Below are positions 15,337 through 23,706 of a stretch of 28,045 nt of DNA, one piece after another. A program made the translations under genes and the position numbers. The DNA lies in the NCBI GenBank assembly GCA_023260935.1, contig JALQTL010000125.1, positions 1 through 28,045 on the forward strand. The letters are read 5' to 3'. Positions within the stretch are counted from its first letter, which is position 1, and every line of letters begins with the position of its first letter. The stretch comes from Paracoccaceae bacterium (GTDB lineage Bacteria > Pseudomonadota > Alphaproteobacteria > Rhodobacterales > Rhodobacteraceae). Below the pieces are notes generated by a model that searched no databases, was not told the origin of the DNA, and saw only the letters and a list, made by a program, of their open reading frames with translations.

Positions 15337-17300
15337 ACCGCGATGATGACGATCTGGCCTTTCTGCGCGCAGGGCTAAAGAGGGCCCCGAAGGCCGATCC
15401 GAAGGCAAAGGCCGATGCCCTGTCCCGCGCGATGGAGGCATTCGAGAAGACCCACAGCGCCCCCCAAGAATCCGGCGCCGATACACGTCCCAGTTCAGAC
15501 CGCCCGGCAAAGGGCGGGGTTCTGAAGGGAGTTCTGGGAATGTTGAACACACTGAAGATGCGGCCGGTGCTGACGGCAACCACCTCGGCGGCAGCCCTTG
15601 CGCTTGGGCTTTTCGTGATGCTGCCGGCCTTGGACCGGGGGCCCGTGACCGCACCTTTGCCAACAGGCGCGCCGGTCACCGCCGCAGATGCACCGGCCCT
15701 GGCCGAGGCGGAAGCGCCCCCTCAGGCGCCCCTGAAACGGGCAAAGGCGGCCCCCCTTTCGGACCCAGCACCAGCCGCCATGGCCGAGCCCCCGGCCCGT
15801 GCGTTGGCAGCAGCACCCGCGCCCATGCCGGAAGCCGCGATGGATCAACTGATGGAACCGGCAGCCATGGCTCCGGCGTCAACCGAGGCTTTCGCCAATG
15901 CCCCGGAAAATCCGGTGCAGATGACGACGGATAACCCTGTTTCCACCTTTTCGGTCGATGTCGATACGGCATCATGGGCGGTCATCCGGTCTGCCCTGAA
16001 CGCGGGCCATCTGCCCCCGCCCGATGCCGTTCGGGTGGAGGAGATGATCAATTACTTCCCCTATGGCTATGCCCCCCCGGGTGACACGGGCTTGCCCTTC
16101 CGCCCCGGCATCGCGGTGATGGAAACGCCGTGGAATGCCCATACAAGGCTGGTGCGCATCGCCCTGCAAGGGCGGGTGCCGGCAGTGGCAAACCGCCCGC
16201 CCCTGAACCTTGTGTTTCTTGTCGATACCTCGGGGTCGATGAACGAACCCGCAAAGCTGCCGCTTCTGAAGCAGTCCCTGGGGCTGATGCTGGGCCAGTT
16301 GCAGCCCGAGGATCAGATTGCCATCGTTGCCTATGCCGGTTCGGCAGGCGAGGTTCTGCCTCCTACCGCGGCAGGCGACCGCCGTGCCATTCTGGCGGCG
16401 CTGGATCGGCTGGATGCAGGCGGCGCCACTGCCGGGGCCGAGGGGCTGGAACTGGCCTATCAGGTGGCCGCAGGGATGGCCGCACCGGGCGAGATCAGCC
16501 GCGTGCTGCTGGCCACGGACGGCGATTTCAACCTTGGCCCTGCCGACCCGGCAGAACTTGCCGCCCTAGTGGCCCGAAAGCGCAAGGATGGCACCTATCT
16601 TTCGGTCCTTGGCTTTGGCCGCGGCAATCTGGATGATGCGACGATGCAGGCCCTTGCCCAGAACGGCAACGGTACCGCCAGCTATATCGATACACTTCAA
16701 GAGGCGCAGAAAGTGCTGGTGGACCAGTTGGCCGGCGCTTTGTTCCCGATTGCGGATGATGTGAAAATACAGGTGGAATGGAACCCTGCCGAAGTGGCCG
16801 AATATCGGCTGATCGGCTATGAAACACGGGCCCTGCGGCGCGAGGATTTCAACAACGATGCGGTAGACGCGGGCGAAATCGGTGCGGGCCATCAGGTTAC
16901 TGCCTTGTATGAAATCACCGCGCCGGGAAGCCCTGCCCTGCGGAACGATCCGCTGCGCTATGGCGCGCGGGCAGGGGGCGGGGCTGCGCCGGCAACCACG
17001 GGGGCGGAGCTTGGCTTCCTGCGGCTGCGGTTCAAAACCTCGGGCGACCCGGCCGCCGGCGGCGGTGAAAGCACGCTTGTCGAAACCCCGATCACAGCGG
17101 ATGCGGGGCCTGATACGGATGCCCGCTTTGCGGCCGCCATCGCGGGCTTTGGCCAGCTTCTGCGCGGGTCCGACTATCTGGGAAACTGGGGCTGGGATGA
17201 TGCCGTTGCCTTGGCGCAGGAAAACCGGGGCGATGATCCCTTTGGCTATCGCAGCGAGGCTGTCATGCTGATGCGGCTGGCCAGATCCCTGTCGCAGTAA
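15333..17300 (+). CDS. Membrane protein with YfbK-like von Willebrand factor A domain; possible anti-sigma partner
   Basis: A 655-residue protein. Residues 1-75 are a charged, cytoplasmic-looking segment (AFLRAGLKRAPKADPKAKAD) similar in position to an anti-sigma domain, with no zinc-binding HxxxCxxC. Residues about 79-98 form one membrane helix. An Ala/Pro-rich linker covers 100-190. YfbK-type N-terminal sequence follows (NPVSTFSVDVDTASWAVIRS, VRVEEMINYFPYGY), then a VWA domain from about 290 with an intact metal-ion site DTSGSM (298-303) and LLATDGDFNLG, and a DUF3520-like C-terminus. The start overlaps the sigma factor stop, with GGGAGG 7 bp upstream. I infer that the N-terminus holds the sigma factor at the membrane while the periplasmic VWA domain senses a partner. 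VWA annotation is firm; the anti-sigma role is not. Confidence 0.85.
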   Translation: MNRDDDDLAFLRAGLKRAPKADPKAKADALSRAMEAFEKTHSAPQESGADTRPSSDRPAKGGVLKGVLGMLNTLKMRPVLTATTSAAALALGLFVMLPALDRGPVTAPLPTGAPVTAADAPALAEAEAPPQAPLKRAKAAPLSDPAPAAMAEPPARALAAAPAPMPEAAMDQLMEPAAMAPASTEAFANAPENPVQMTTDNPVSTFSVDVDTASWAVIRSALNAGHLPPPDAVRVEEMINYFPYGYAPPGDTGLPFRPGIAVMETPWNAHTRLVRIALQGRVPAVANRPPLNLVFLVDTSGSMNEPAKLPLLKQSLGLMLGQLQPEDQIAIVAYAGSAGEVLPPTAAGDRRAILAALDRLDAGGATAGAEGLELAYQVAAGMAAPGEISRVLLATDGDFNLGPADPAELAALVARKRKDGTYLSVLGFGRGNLDDATMQALAQNGNGTASYIDTLQEAQKVLVDQLAGALFPIADDVKIQVEWNPAEVAEYRLIGYETRALRREDFNNDAVDAGEIGAGHQVTALYEITAPGSPALRNDPLRYGARAGGGAAPATTGAELGFLRLRFKTSGDPAAGGGESTLVETPITADAGPDTDARFAAAIAGFGQLLRGSDYLGNWGWDDAVALAQENRGDDPFGYRSEAVMLMRLARSLSQ

Positions 17301-17317
17301 CCGCCGCGCCATTGGAA

Positions 17318-17348
17318 AAGGCCCGCCAGAGATCATCCGGCGGGCCTT
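17318..17348. terminator. Shared terminator hairpin between convergent genes
   Basis: A perfect 10-bp stem, AAGGCCCGCC (17318-17327) with GGCGGGCCTT (17339-17348), closes an 11-nt loop. It lies between the stop of the VWA gene (+) and the stop of hsp20 (-), and probably terminates both. Flanking A/T on both sides gives only short U tracts. Confidence 0.7.
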
Positions 17349-17373
17349 CGGTCATCAACGGAACAACCGCGTG

Positions 17374-17838
17374 TCAGGCGTCGATCTTTTCAACCGCCTT
17401 CGCCTCGACATCGGCAGGGCGGCCGATCTCGATCCGGCGGGGCTTCAGCGCCTCGGGGGTTTCGCGGACAAGATCGATGTGCAGCATGCCGTGTTCATGG
17501 CTGGCCCCGGTCACGCGCACATGATCGGCCAGCGCGAACCGGCGTTCGAAGGCGCGAGTGGCGATGCCCCGGTGCAGATAGCTCTTTTCGGTGGCTTCGG
17601 GGGCCTTGCGGGCCGCCACATGAAGCGCGCCATCCTTCACCTCGACCGACAGTTCGTCCGGCGTGAAGCCGGCCACGGCGATCGAGATGCGATAGGCATC
17701 CTCGGCGGTCTTTTCGATGTTGTAGGGCGGATAGGTTGGCTGGGCGACATCGGCGCTCAGCGCGCGGTCCATCAGATCGGCAATGCGGTCAAAACCGACA
17801 GTGGCACGGTAAAGCGGCGCAAGATCAAAGCTGCGCAT
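17374..17838 (-). CDS. Hsp20 small heat shock protein (IbpA-like)
   Basis: ATP-independent holdase chaperone of the alpha-crystallin/Hsp20 family, 154 residues. An N-terminal FDRIADLMDRAL leads into PTYPPYNIEKTAEDAYRISIAVAGF, the start of the alpha-crystallin domain as in E. coli IbpA/B. The domain continues through LSVEVKDGALHVAARK and RGIATRAFERRFALADHVRV to GMLHIDL. The C-terminal tail PRRIEIG carries an I-x-I-type anchoring motif for oligomer assembly. AAGGAGG is 7 bp before the ATG and is itself folded into the thermometer hairpin described separately. With the RpoH-like promoter, both transcription and translation should be heat-induced. Confidence 0.93.
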   Translation of the reverse strand: MRSFDLAPLYRATVGFDRIADLMDRALSADVAQPTYPPYNIEKTAEDAYRISIAVAGFTPDELSVEVKDGALHVAARKAPEATEKSYLHRGIATRAFERRFALADHVRVTGASHEHGMLHIDLVRETPEALKPRRIEIGRPADVEAKAVEKIDA

Positions 17839-17925
17839 GGGTCATCCTCCTTCGGAAGCGATGCTATGTGATGCCCCCCGAAACTCGGGCGGGCGGGCTT
17901 GCCGGGCCCTGACTGGCACCCGGAC
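17839..17925 (-). promoter_or_regulatory. ROSE-type RNA thermometer in the hsp20 leader
   Basis: On the - strand the last hairpin before the start (17863 to 17843) pairs CATCGCTTCC with GGAGGATG around a GAA loop, burying the ribosome site. It contains the ROSE hallmark U-Y-G-C-U (here UCGCU) opposite AGGA, with the G unpaired or mismatched (17859) and a second bulged U (17856), which makes the helix weak. GC-rich upstream leader sequence can form further hairpins, such as CCCGA/TCGGG. ROSE elements are known to control hsp20 genes in alphaproteobacteria. The leader's 5' end is estimated from the promoter. Melting on heating is inferred. Confidence 0.8.
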
Positions 17926-17931
17926 ACCCCT

Positions 17932-17961
17932 TATCTGGGAAGCCTTTTTCAACGCTTCAAG
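17932..17961 (-). promoter_or_regulatory. RpoH (sigma-32)-like promoter of hsp20
   Basis: On the - strand a -35 CTTGAA (17961-17956) is followed, after 16 bp, by CCCAGATA (17939-17932), close to the heat-shock consensus CTTGAA / CCCCATnT. It sits 94-123 bp before the hsp20 start and about 10 bp beyond the stop of the protease gene upstream, leaving room for a roughly 87-nt leader that would hold the thermometer. Confidence 0.75.
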
Positions 17962-17970
17962 AGGGGGTAG

Positions 17971-18813
17971 TCAGTTTCCCGGTGCCTTCAGGAAGCGCGC
18001 GCCCCCGGCCCGTTCCCCCGACCCCACGGCAATCCTGCGGACCGAAGCACCCGGCTTGGTCGCGGCGCCGATCACCGACCGGTCTGCCCGGAGCTGGGCC
18101 TTCAGATCCGACACAAGGGACGGCAGCTCCATCCCGAAGGCCACGACCCCATCGTTATAGGTGCCCCCCCCGGAAATGAGGGAAACGATCCGCGCCCTGC
18201 CTTGCGACCGGTCGAACACTGGCGCCCCCGACGACCCGAAGGTCACGTCGCAATCCACCGCGATCAACCCGGCCTGACGGCCCAGCACCGTACAATTGCG
18301 CTGCCATGACAAGGCCTCGGACCGGCCGCGGGCATAGGAAACCACGCTGACTTCAGTGCCATTTCCCGGCCGTTCCACCGAAAACGGCGGCGCGATTGTG
18401 GGCTGGATCGGATCGGCCAATTGCAGCAGCGCCACATCGTAGCGGATTTCCTTGCCCTCGATCTTGCCATCGCCGCGGTGGTCATAGCTTTCATGCGCCG
18501 TCGCCCGCAGTACCCGGCTTTCGGCAATAGAGACGCCATCGGCATAGCCGGCGCGGAACATCAGCGTGTCAACCGGCCGGGGCTTGCCCTGTTCATCGAA
18601 AAGGCAATGCGCGGCAGTCAGCACAAGGTCGGGCGCAATCAGCGTGCCGGTACAAAAGCCAGACCTGCCGATATCCACCCGCCCCACCGCTTTCCAGCTG
18701 ACGATCTGGTCAGGGCGGGTCAGTCGTTCCAGCCCGCTGTTCTGCGCCCATGCGGGCTGGCATCCAATCAGCGCGGCAACAAAAAGCGAAAGGCGCAGGA
18801 GGGGCGCGATCAT
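17971..18813 (-). CDS. Secreted trypsin-like serine protease, paralogue 2
   Basis: Chymotrypsin-fold (S1) peptidase, 280 residues, exported. The catalytic triad is H69 in LTAAHC, D126 in RYDVALLQL and S195 in FGSSGAPVF, all intact. Cys pairs C54/C70 and C174/C188 would form disulfides, consistent with the periplasm or outside. The N-terminus is a signal peptide ending near AWA; LIGC within it also resembles a lipobox, so lipidation is possible. The start overlaps the end of the neighbouring protease gene by 4 bp (ATGA), so the two are co-translated. A long C-terminal tail (about residues 245-280, basic and glycine-rich) is not needed by the fold. No zymogen propeptide longer than about 20 residues is seen. 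Substrate unknown. Confidence 0.85.
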   Translation of the reverse strand: MIAPLLRLSLFVAALIGCQPAWAQNSGLERLTRPDQIVSWKAVGRVDIGRSGFCTGTLIAPDLVLTAAHCLFDEQGKPRPVDTLMFRAGYADGVSIAESRVLRATAHESYDHRGDGKIEGKEIRYDVALLQLADPIQPTIAPPFSVERPGNGTEVSVVSYARGRSEALSWQRNCTVLGRQAGLIAVDCDVTFGSSGAPVFDRSQGRARIVSLISGGGTYNDGVVAFGMELPSLVSDLKAQLRADRSVIGAATKPGASVRRIAVGSGERAGGARFLKAPGN

Positions 18814-19619
18814 GGCTTGATGAACTTGCCGCCTGCCCCACCGGAAAGGACGCGCACATTGCCGGGGCGGTGCCCCGGGCCGGCCCTGTCAAGCTCGGCC
18901 CGCAGTTCGGCCACGGGTTCGGTGAGCGGCGCGCCAAGCGCCACCTTGCGGCCATCCATCTCGGCCTTGGCGGAGACCAGTGACACCACATGAAACGCCC
19001 CGTCCCGCAGCGCGAAAACAGGCGCGCCGGAAGACCCGAAATCCACATCGCAAGACAGGATCAACATCGCCGTGCTGCGCCCAAGCACATGGCAGACCTG
19101 CTGCAAGGATGGCGCCTCTGACCGGTCCTGCGCATAGGAAACCACGCCCACCTCATCGCCCTTTTGCGGTTGGGCATCCAGCACGAAAGGCTTGATCGAG
19201 GGCAGGCGGATCGGCTGGTCCAGCTTCAGCAGGGCCACATCGAATTGCACACGCTCCACATCCTCGTGCCCGCCAAAGACATATTCGGAATGGGCAATCG
19301 CCTGCGTGACGCCGCGATAGGCAACGGCACGGCCATTGCGCCAGCCTGCAAGAAACTGGATCGTGGCCGGATCGACCCGCGCCCCGGTTTCCTTGTCAAA
19401 CAGGCAATGCGCGGCCGTCAGAACCAGATCATCGGCAATCAGTGCCCCGGTGCAGAACCCGCGGTCGCCAAAATTGATGCGCCCCACGGCTTCCCATCCG
19501 CGGCTGTCATCCCCCGTCTGAAGCGAGGTCAGCCCCTTGTCCGGCGCGCCGGTCTGCGCGGCCGCCGGCAAGCCAGGGCACAGCCCAAGCGCAAGGAAAA
19601 AAGCCGCAATGATCCGCAT
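18810..19619 (-). CDS. Secreted trypsin-like serine protease, paralogue 1
   Basis: S1-family peptidase, 269 residues, first gene of the pair, with GGAGG 4 bp before the ATG. A signal peptide (MRIIAAFFLALGLCPGLPAAA) is followed by GWEAVGRINFGDRGFCTGAL. The triad is H71 (LTAAHC), D127 (QFDVALLKL) and S197 (FGSSGAPVF). It aligns along its length with the downstream gene, sharing GFCTG.LI..DLVLTAAHCLFD, VVSYA..RSEA and CDV.FGSSGAPVF, so the two come from a tandem duplication, now well diverged. The S1-site region could not be assigned by eye, so cleavage specificity is not stated. Confidence 0.87.
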   Translation of the reverse strand: MRIIAAFFLALGLCPGLPAAAQTGAPDKGLTSLQTGDDSRGWEAVGRINFGDRGFCTGALIADDLVLTAAHCLFDKETGARVDPATIQFLAGWRNGRAVAYRGVTQAIAHSEYVFGGHEDVERVQFDVALLKLDQPIRLPSIKPFVLDAQPQKGDEVGVVSYAQDRSEAPSLQQVCHVLGRSTAMLILSCDVDFGSSGAPVFALRDGAFHVVSLVSAKAEMDGRKVALGAPLTEPVAELRAELDRAGPGHRPGNVRVLSGGAGGKFIKP

Positions 19620-19679
19620 GAAGCCTCCGGTTGCTCTACCCCCGGATTACATCAGAGTTTGGCGGATTTGTGACCCCAT

Positions 19680-20981
19680 TCAAGCATGTTCGGACAAAGC
19701 AATTGCGCGCGGCTTCGGCCCGCCCGTGGCCCAATCCAGCAATTCCACCGTATGCACGATGGGCACGCCGGTGCCAGAACCGATCTGCATCATGCAGCCG
19801 ATATTGCCCGCGGCAATGATGTCGGGCGACTTCGCCTCCAGCGTCTGAACCTTGCGGGCCTTCAGTTGCTGGCTGATCTCGGGTTGAAGCAGGTTGTAGG
19901 TGCCCGCGCTGCCGCAGCACAGATGCGGATCGGCGGGTTCCACCACGGTGAACCCCGCCCGCTTCAGCAGGTCTTTGGGCAGGGTCTTGATCTGCTGGCC
20001 ATGTTGCAGCGAACAGGCCGCGTGATAGGCCACCTTGATGCCTTTGGCCGCCCCTTCGGGCAGGCCCAGTTGTGTCAGCACCTCCGAAATGTCCTTGGCC
20101 AGCCCGGCAATGGTGGCGGCATCTTCGGCAAGGCCTGCATCGGTGCGGAACATATGCCCGTAATCCTTGACCGTCGTGCCGCAGCCGCTGGTGTTGATGA
20201 CAATCGCATCCAGCCCCTTGCTGCGCTTTTCCGCCATCCAGGCCCGGATATTGGCGGCGGCCGAGGCATGGCTTTGGTCGGCCTTGCCCATGTGATGCGT
20301 CAGCGCCCCGCAGCAGCCTGCGCCTTCGGCCACCACCACCTCGCACCCCAGACGGCGCAGGATACGGATCGTGGCGTCATTGATATCGGTGTTCAGTGCC
20401 TTTTGCGCGCAGCCCGTCATCAGCGCGACCCGCATCCTTGGCGCGCCTTCGGCCGCAAAGGTCTGCGGGTCATCGTTGCGGCTGACCGGAGGAATGGTTT
20501 TCGGCGCCATCTGCAACATCGCCTTGAGCCGCGCGTCCGGCATCAGAAACGCAAATGGCCGGCCGATCTTGGCCGCCAACAGCGCCAACCGGAAGCGCGT
20601 CGGATGGGGAATGATCCGCGCCAGCACTGCCCGCAGCATCCTGTCCATCAAGGGGCGCTTGTAGGTGGCTTCGATATATTCGCGGGCGTGATCAACGAGG
20701 TGCATGTAATGCACGCCGGACGGGCAAGTCGACATGCAGGCAAGGCACGAAAGGCAGCGGTCAATGTGCTTGACCGTCTTTTCATCGGCAGGCCGGTTGT
20801 TTTCCAGCATATCCTTGATCAGGTAGATCCGGCCTCGCGGGCTGTCCAACTCGTCCCCCAGCACCTGATAGGTCGGGCAGGTGGCAGTGCAGAAACCGCA
20901 ATGCACGCAGGTGCGCAGCACCTCGTTCGCGCGGGCGATGCCGGGATCTTGCAATTGTTCGGGCGTGAAATTGGTCTGCAT
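19680..20981 (-). CDS. glcF: Glycolate oxidase iron-sulfur subunit GlcF
   Basis: Electron-transfer subunit of membrane-associated glycolate dehydrogenase, 433 residues. Two ferredoxin-like clusters are present: C25, C28, C31, C35 (CVHCGFCTATCP) and C76, C79, C82, C86 (CLSCLACMSTCP). Each would hold a 4Fe-4S centre with its pattern completed as usual by a Cys-Pro. Two CCG domains follow, with GCCGALTHHMGK and HLCCGSAGTYNLLQP, typical of GlcF and heterodisulfide-reductase-like proteins. It passes electrons from the flavin subunits to the quinone pool. It is the third gene of glcD-glcE-glcF, 74 bp after glcE, with the family's normal length and no obvious defects. Confidence 0.95.
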   Translation of the reverse strand: MQTNFTPEQLQDPGIARANEVLRTCVHCGFCTATCPTYQVLGDELDSPRGRIYLIKDMLENNRPADEKTVKHIDRCLSCLACMSTCPSGVHYMHLVDHAREYIEATYKRPLMDRMLRAVLARIIPHPTRFRLALLAAKIGRPFAFLMPDARLKAMLQMAPKTIPPVSRNDDPQTFAAEGAPRMRVALMTGCAQKALNTDINDATIRILRRLGCEVVVAEGAGCCGALTHHMGKADQSHASAAANIRAWMAEKRSKGLDAIVINTSGCGTTVKDYGHMFRTDAGLAEDAATIAGLAKDISEVLTQLGLPEGAAKGIKVAYHAACSLQHGQQIKTLPKDLLKRAGFTVVEPADPHLCCGSAGTYNLLQPEISQQLKARKVQTLEAKSPDIIAAGNIGCMMQIGSGTGVPIVHTVELLDWATGGPKPRAIALSEHA

Positions 20982-21055
20982 CGACGGGCCTCAGCGAACA
21001 GGGGCAGAAAGGGGCCGCAAGCGGCCGGAGAGCGGGCAGGTCCGGGGCGGCAGCA

Positions 21056-22141
21056 TCATGCCGCCAGCCCGGAAAACAACCCGCGCGGATCGAACTTGCG
21101 GCGGATGCCATCCATAAGGCCGGCAAGGGCTGGCGGTTCGGGGTGAAACACCGGAACCGACGGGTCTGACCCGCGCACCCGGGTTGCATGGCCGTCAAAA
21201 GCCCCCAGACGCGCGCGCAGATCGCTGCCCGGGGCCATGCGTAGCCAGATCAGCCCGCCGCCCCAATCCATCAGATGCGCCTCGGCCCCCGCCCGCACCA
21301 GAAGGGCCGGCGCATCTGACGGCTTGACCGAAAGCTTCCATACATCGCCCTCGGCCCCATGAAAGGGGCGCAGGTCGCGCACATCCGCCCAGACCTGCGG
21401 CCCGTCCATGTGGTCAACCGAGCCAAAGGCGGCAAGATGCTGACGCAGGCGCCCTGCGCGATAGGCAACCGAATTGGCGAAGCCTTCGATCCGCAACACA
21501 GTGCCCTGCCCCGGCAGATGCGCCGCGCCGCTGACCTCGTAAGGAGAGCCGAGCGCCGCGGACATGGCCGCCACGGCCTGAGCATCCGACAGCCCATGCA
21601 GCACAAGCGTGGCCGTGGTTTCCGGCGTGGGCAGCACCTTGAAGCTAACCTCGGTCAGAACGCCCAACTGCCCCCAAGACCCGGCCAGAAGCTTGACCAG
21701 ATCATAGCCGGTGACGTTCTTCATCACCCTTCCACCGTTCTTGATGACGGTGCCTTCGCCGTTCACGAAGCGCACCCCGATAAGGCTGTCGCGACAGGCC
21801 CCGGCCTGAACCCGGCGCGGGCCGCTGGCATTGGCCGCCACAACGCCCCCGATCGTGCTTTCACCAGCCGTGCCCAAAAGCCCGCGCATATCGGGCACCT
21901 CGAACGGCAGGCGCTGCCCTTCGGCGGCAAGGGTGGCCTCGACCTCGGCCAGCGGCGTGCCAGCCCGCGCCACAAGGGTCAGCGCACCCGGTTCGTAAAG
22001 TTCGATCCCGCTCAGGCCCGTGGTCCGGATCACTGCGCCTTGCCGGTGGTCGATGCTGCGGGTGCCCCCGCCCCGAACCAACATCGGGCCGGTTCCGGCG
22101 CGGATCACTTCCGCCAGTTCAGCTTCGGTCGCAGGTGTCAT
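21056..22141 (-). CDS. glcE: Glycolate oxidase FAD-binding subunit GlcE
   Basis: Second flavin subunit of glycolate dehydrogenase, 361 residues. A PCMH-type FAD domain at the N-terminus has VRGGGTR (22-28), LLGTAGESTIGGVVAANASGPRR and GRVMKNVTGYDLVKLLAGSWGQLGVLTEV, the last being diagnostic of GlcE. The C-terminal part ends with AGLMDGIRRKFDPRGLFSG, the usual closing helix. It lacks the longer cap domain found in GlcD. The start has AGGAAAGGCAGGG just upstream. It is 77 bp after glcD, and an imperfect stem lies in that gap. Confidence 0.94.
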   Translation of the reverse strand: MTPATEAELAEVIRAGTGPMLVRGGGTRSIDHRQGAVIRTTGLSGIELYEPGALTLVARAGTPLAEVEATLAAEGQRLPFEVPDMRGLLGTAGESTIGGVVAANASGPRRVQAGACRDSLIGVRFVNGEGTVIKNGGRVMKNVTGYDLVKLLAGSWGQLGVLTEVSFKVLPTPETTATLVLHGLSDAQAVAAMSAALGSPYEVSGAAHLPGQGTVLRIEGFANSVAYRAGRLRQHLAAFGSVDHMDGPQVWADVRDLRPFHGAEGDVWKLSVKPSDAPALLVRAGAEAHLMDWGGGLIWLRMAPGSDLRARLGAFDGHATRVRGSDPSVPVFHPEPPALAGLMDGIRRKFDPRGLFSGLAA

Positions 22142-22218
22142 GCAGCCCTGCCTTTCCTGTTGTCACGTCTTTTGTTCGGCCACCCCCGCCTTGTCTGGCA
22201 AGCGCGGCAAGGCAGGGA

Positions 22219-23652
22219 TCAGGCCGCGCGGCGGCTGGCCGTAACGGTCAGCGGAAAGACCTTGGCCGGGTTCAAAAGCCATTTGGGGTCAAACACATCC
22301 TTCACCCGCAACTGCGCCTCCATATCCTCGGGCGCGAATTGCACGGTCATCAGATCACGCTTTTCGATGCCCACGCCATGTTCGCCCGTAAGGCACCCCC
22401 CGACCTCGACACAGAGCTTCAGGATCTCGGCCCCGAAAGCCTCGCATGTCTCCAGATCGCCGGGCTTGTTGGCATCGAAAAGGATAAGCGGGTGCATGTT
22501 GCCATCCCCGGCGTGAAAGACATTCGCCACATCAAGGCCGAATTCCGTACTCATCTCGCCGATGCGCTTCAGCACATGGGGCAGCGAGGAGACGGGGATG
22601 GTTCCGTCAAGGCACATGTAATCATTGATCTGGCCCATGGCACCAAAGGCGGATTTGCGCCCCAGCCAGATGCGCTTGGCCTGATCTTCATCCTCGGCCT
22701 CGCGCAGTTCCACCGGGTTGTGGCGGCGGGCAATCTGCTTGATCAGACCCAGTTGTTCGTCAATCTCGGCAGGGCTGCCCTCGACCTCGACAATCAGAAG
22801 CGCCTCGCACATCGGATAGCCGGCCTTGGCAAAAGCCTCGGTCGCCTCGATACAGGGGCGATCCATGAATTCGATCGCCACCGGCAGCACACCGGCCTTG
22901 ATGATGTCGGACACGCAGGCCCCGGCCACTTCGTTCGAATCGAACCCCATCAGGACCGGCCGAGCACCTTCCGGCTTTGGCAGGATGCGTAGCCAAGCCT
23001 CTGTCACCACCCCAAGCTGCCCTTCCGACCCGCAGATGACGCCCAGAAGATCAAGCCCCGCGCTATCCATGAACGGGCCGCCAACCTGCACGATCGTGCC
23101 ATCCATCAACACCATCCGCACACCCAGAAGGTTGTTCGTGGTGACCCCGTATTTCAGGCAATGGGCCCCGCCTGAATTCATGGCGATATTGCCCGCAATG
23201 GCACAGGCAAGCTGGCTGGAGGGATCGGGCGCATAAAAGAACCCGTCGCTTTCAACCGCCCCCGTTACCGAAAGGTTGGTGCGCCCCGACTGGACGTGGA
23301 TGAACCGGTTGTCGTAATCGGTTTGCAGCACGCCATTCATGCGCGAAACCCCGATGATCACGGCATCCGCCGTTGGCAGCGCCCCGCCGGCAAGCGACGT
23401 GCCGGACCCACGCGGCACGACGGGAACGCCCTCTTCATGGCAGATGCGCAGGACTGCGGAGACCTCATCCGTCGATCGCGGAAGCACCACGGCCAGTGGC
23501 GGGCAGCGATAAGCGGTCAGCGCATCACATTCATAGGCGCGGGTTTCCGCTTCATCCTCGATCACCGAATCGGCCGGCAGGACTGCTTTCAGCCTGGCCG
23601 TGATCCGCGCCTTTGCGGAAAGGATCATGGCATTGGGTTTCGGCATTTCCAT
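22219..23652 (-). CDS. glcD: Glycolate oxidase catalytic flavin subunit GlcD
   Basis: Catalytic subunit oxidising glycolate (and D-lactate in the family) to glyoxylate, 477 residues, of the vanillyl-alcohol-oxidase/PCMH FAD family. The FAD signature includes VVPRGSGTSLAGGALP, CAIAGNIAMNSGGAHCLKYG and GSEGQLGVVTEAWLRILPKP; the C-terminal cap has VFHAGDGNMHPLILFD and GGCLTGEHGVGIEKRDLM. The start at 23652 has AGGTG 4 bp upstream; ATG 23646, two codons on, fits better by spacing. It is the first gene of glcDEF, used in assimilation of glycolate such as that released by phytoplankton. A candidate GntR-type operator lies 39 bp upstream. Confidence 0.95.
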   Translation of the reverse strand: MEMPKPNAMILSAKARITARLKAVLPADSVIEDEAETRAYECDALTAYRCPPLAVVLPRSTDEVSAVLRICHEEGVPVVPRGSGTSLAGGALPTADAVIIGVSRMNGVLQTDYDNRFIHVQSGRTNLSVTGAVESDGFFYAPDPSSQLACAIAGNIAMNSGGAHCLKYGVTTNNLLGVRMVLMDGTIVQVGGPFMDSAGLDLLGVICGSEGQLGVVTEAWLRILPKPEGARPVLMGFDSNEVAGACVSDIIKAGVLPVAIEFMDRPCIEATEAFAKAGYPMCEALLIVEVEGSPAEIDEQLGLIKQIARRHNPVELREAEDEDQAKRIWLGRKSAFGAMGQINDYMCLDGTIPVSSLPHVLKRIGEMSTEFGLDVANVFHAGDGNMHPLILFDANKPGDLETCEAFGAEILKLCVEVGGCLTGEHGVGIEKRDLMTVQFAPEDMEAQLRVKDVFDPKWLLNPAKVFPLTVTASRRAA

Positions 23653-23690
23653 GGCGCACCTCGCATCGTTTGCCCAAGCTTATCGCAAAA

Positions 23691-23706
23691 ATTGGTAATA
23701 TCAAAT
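23691..23706. promoter_or_regulatory. Candidate GntR/FadR-type operator upstream of glcD
   Basis: The run TTGGT-AAT-ATCAA (23692-23704) is a one-mismatch inverted repeat of the TTGGTnnnACCAA form typical of FadR-subfamily GntR regulators, which include GlcC, the known activator of glycolate genes. A second half-site ACCAA follows at 23708-23712. It lies in the A/T-rich divergent gap between glcD and the DUF599 gene. No glcC gene is in the window, so the regulator is inferred. Confidence 0.45.

Noticed and set aside
19686..21146. Long + strand frame opposite glcF
   Set aside because: Antisense to a gene with two complete Fe-S cluster motifs; no domain of its own.
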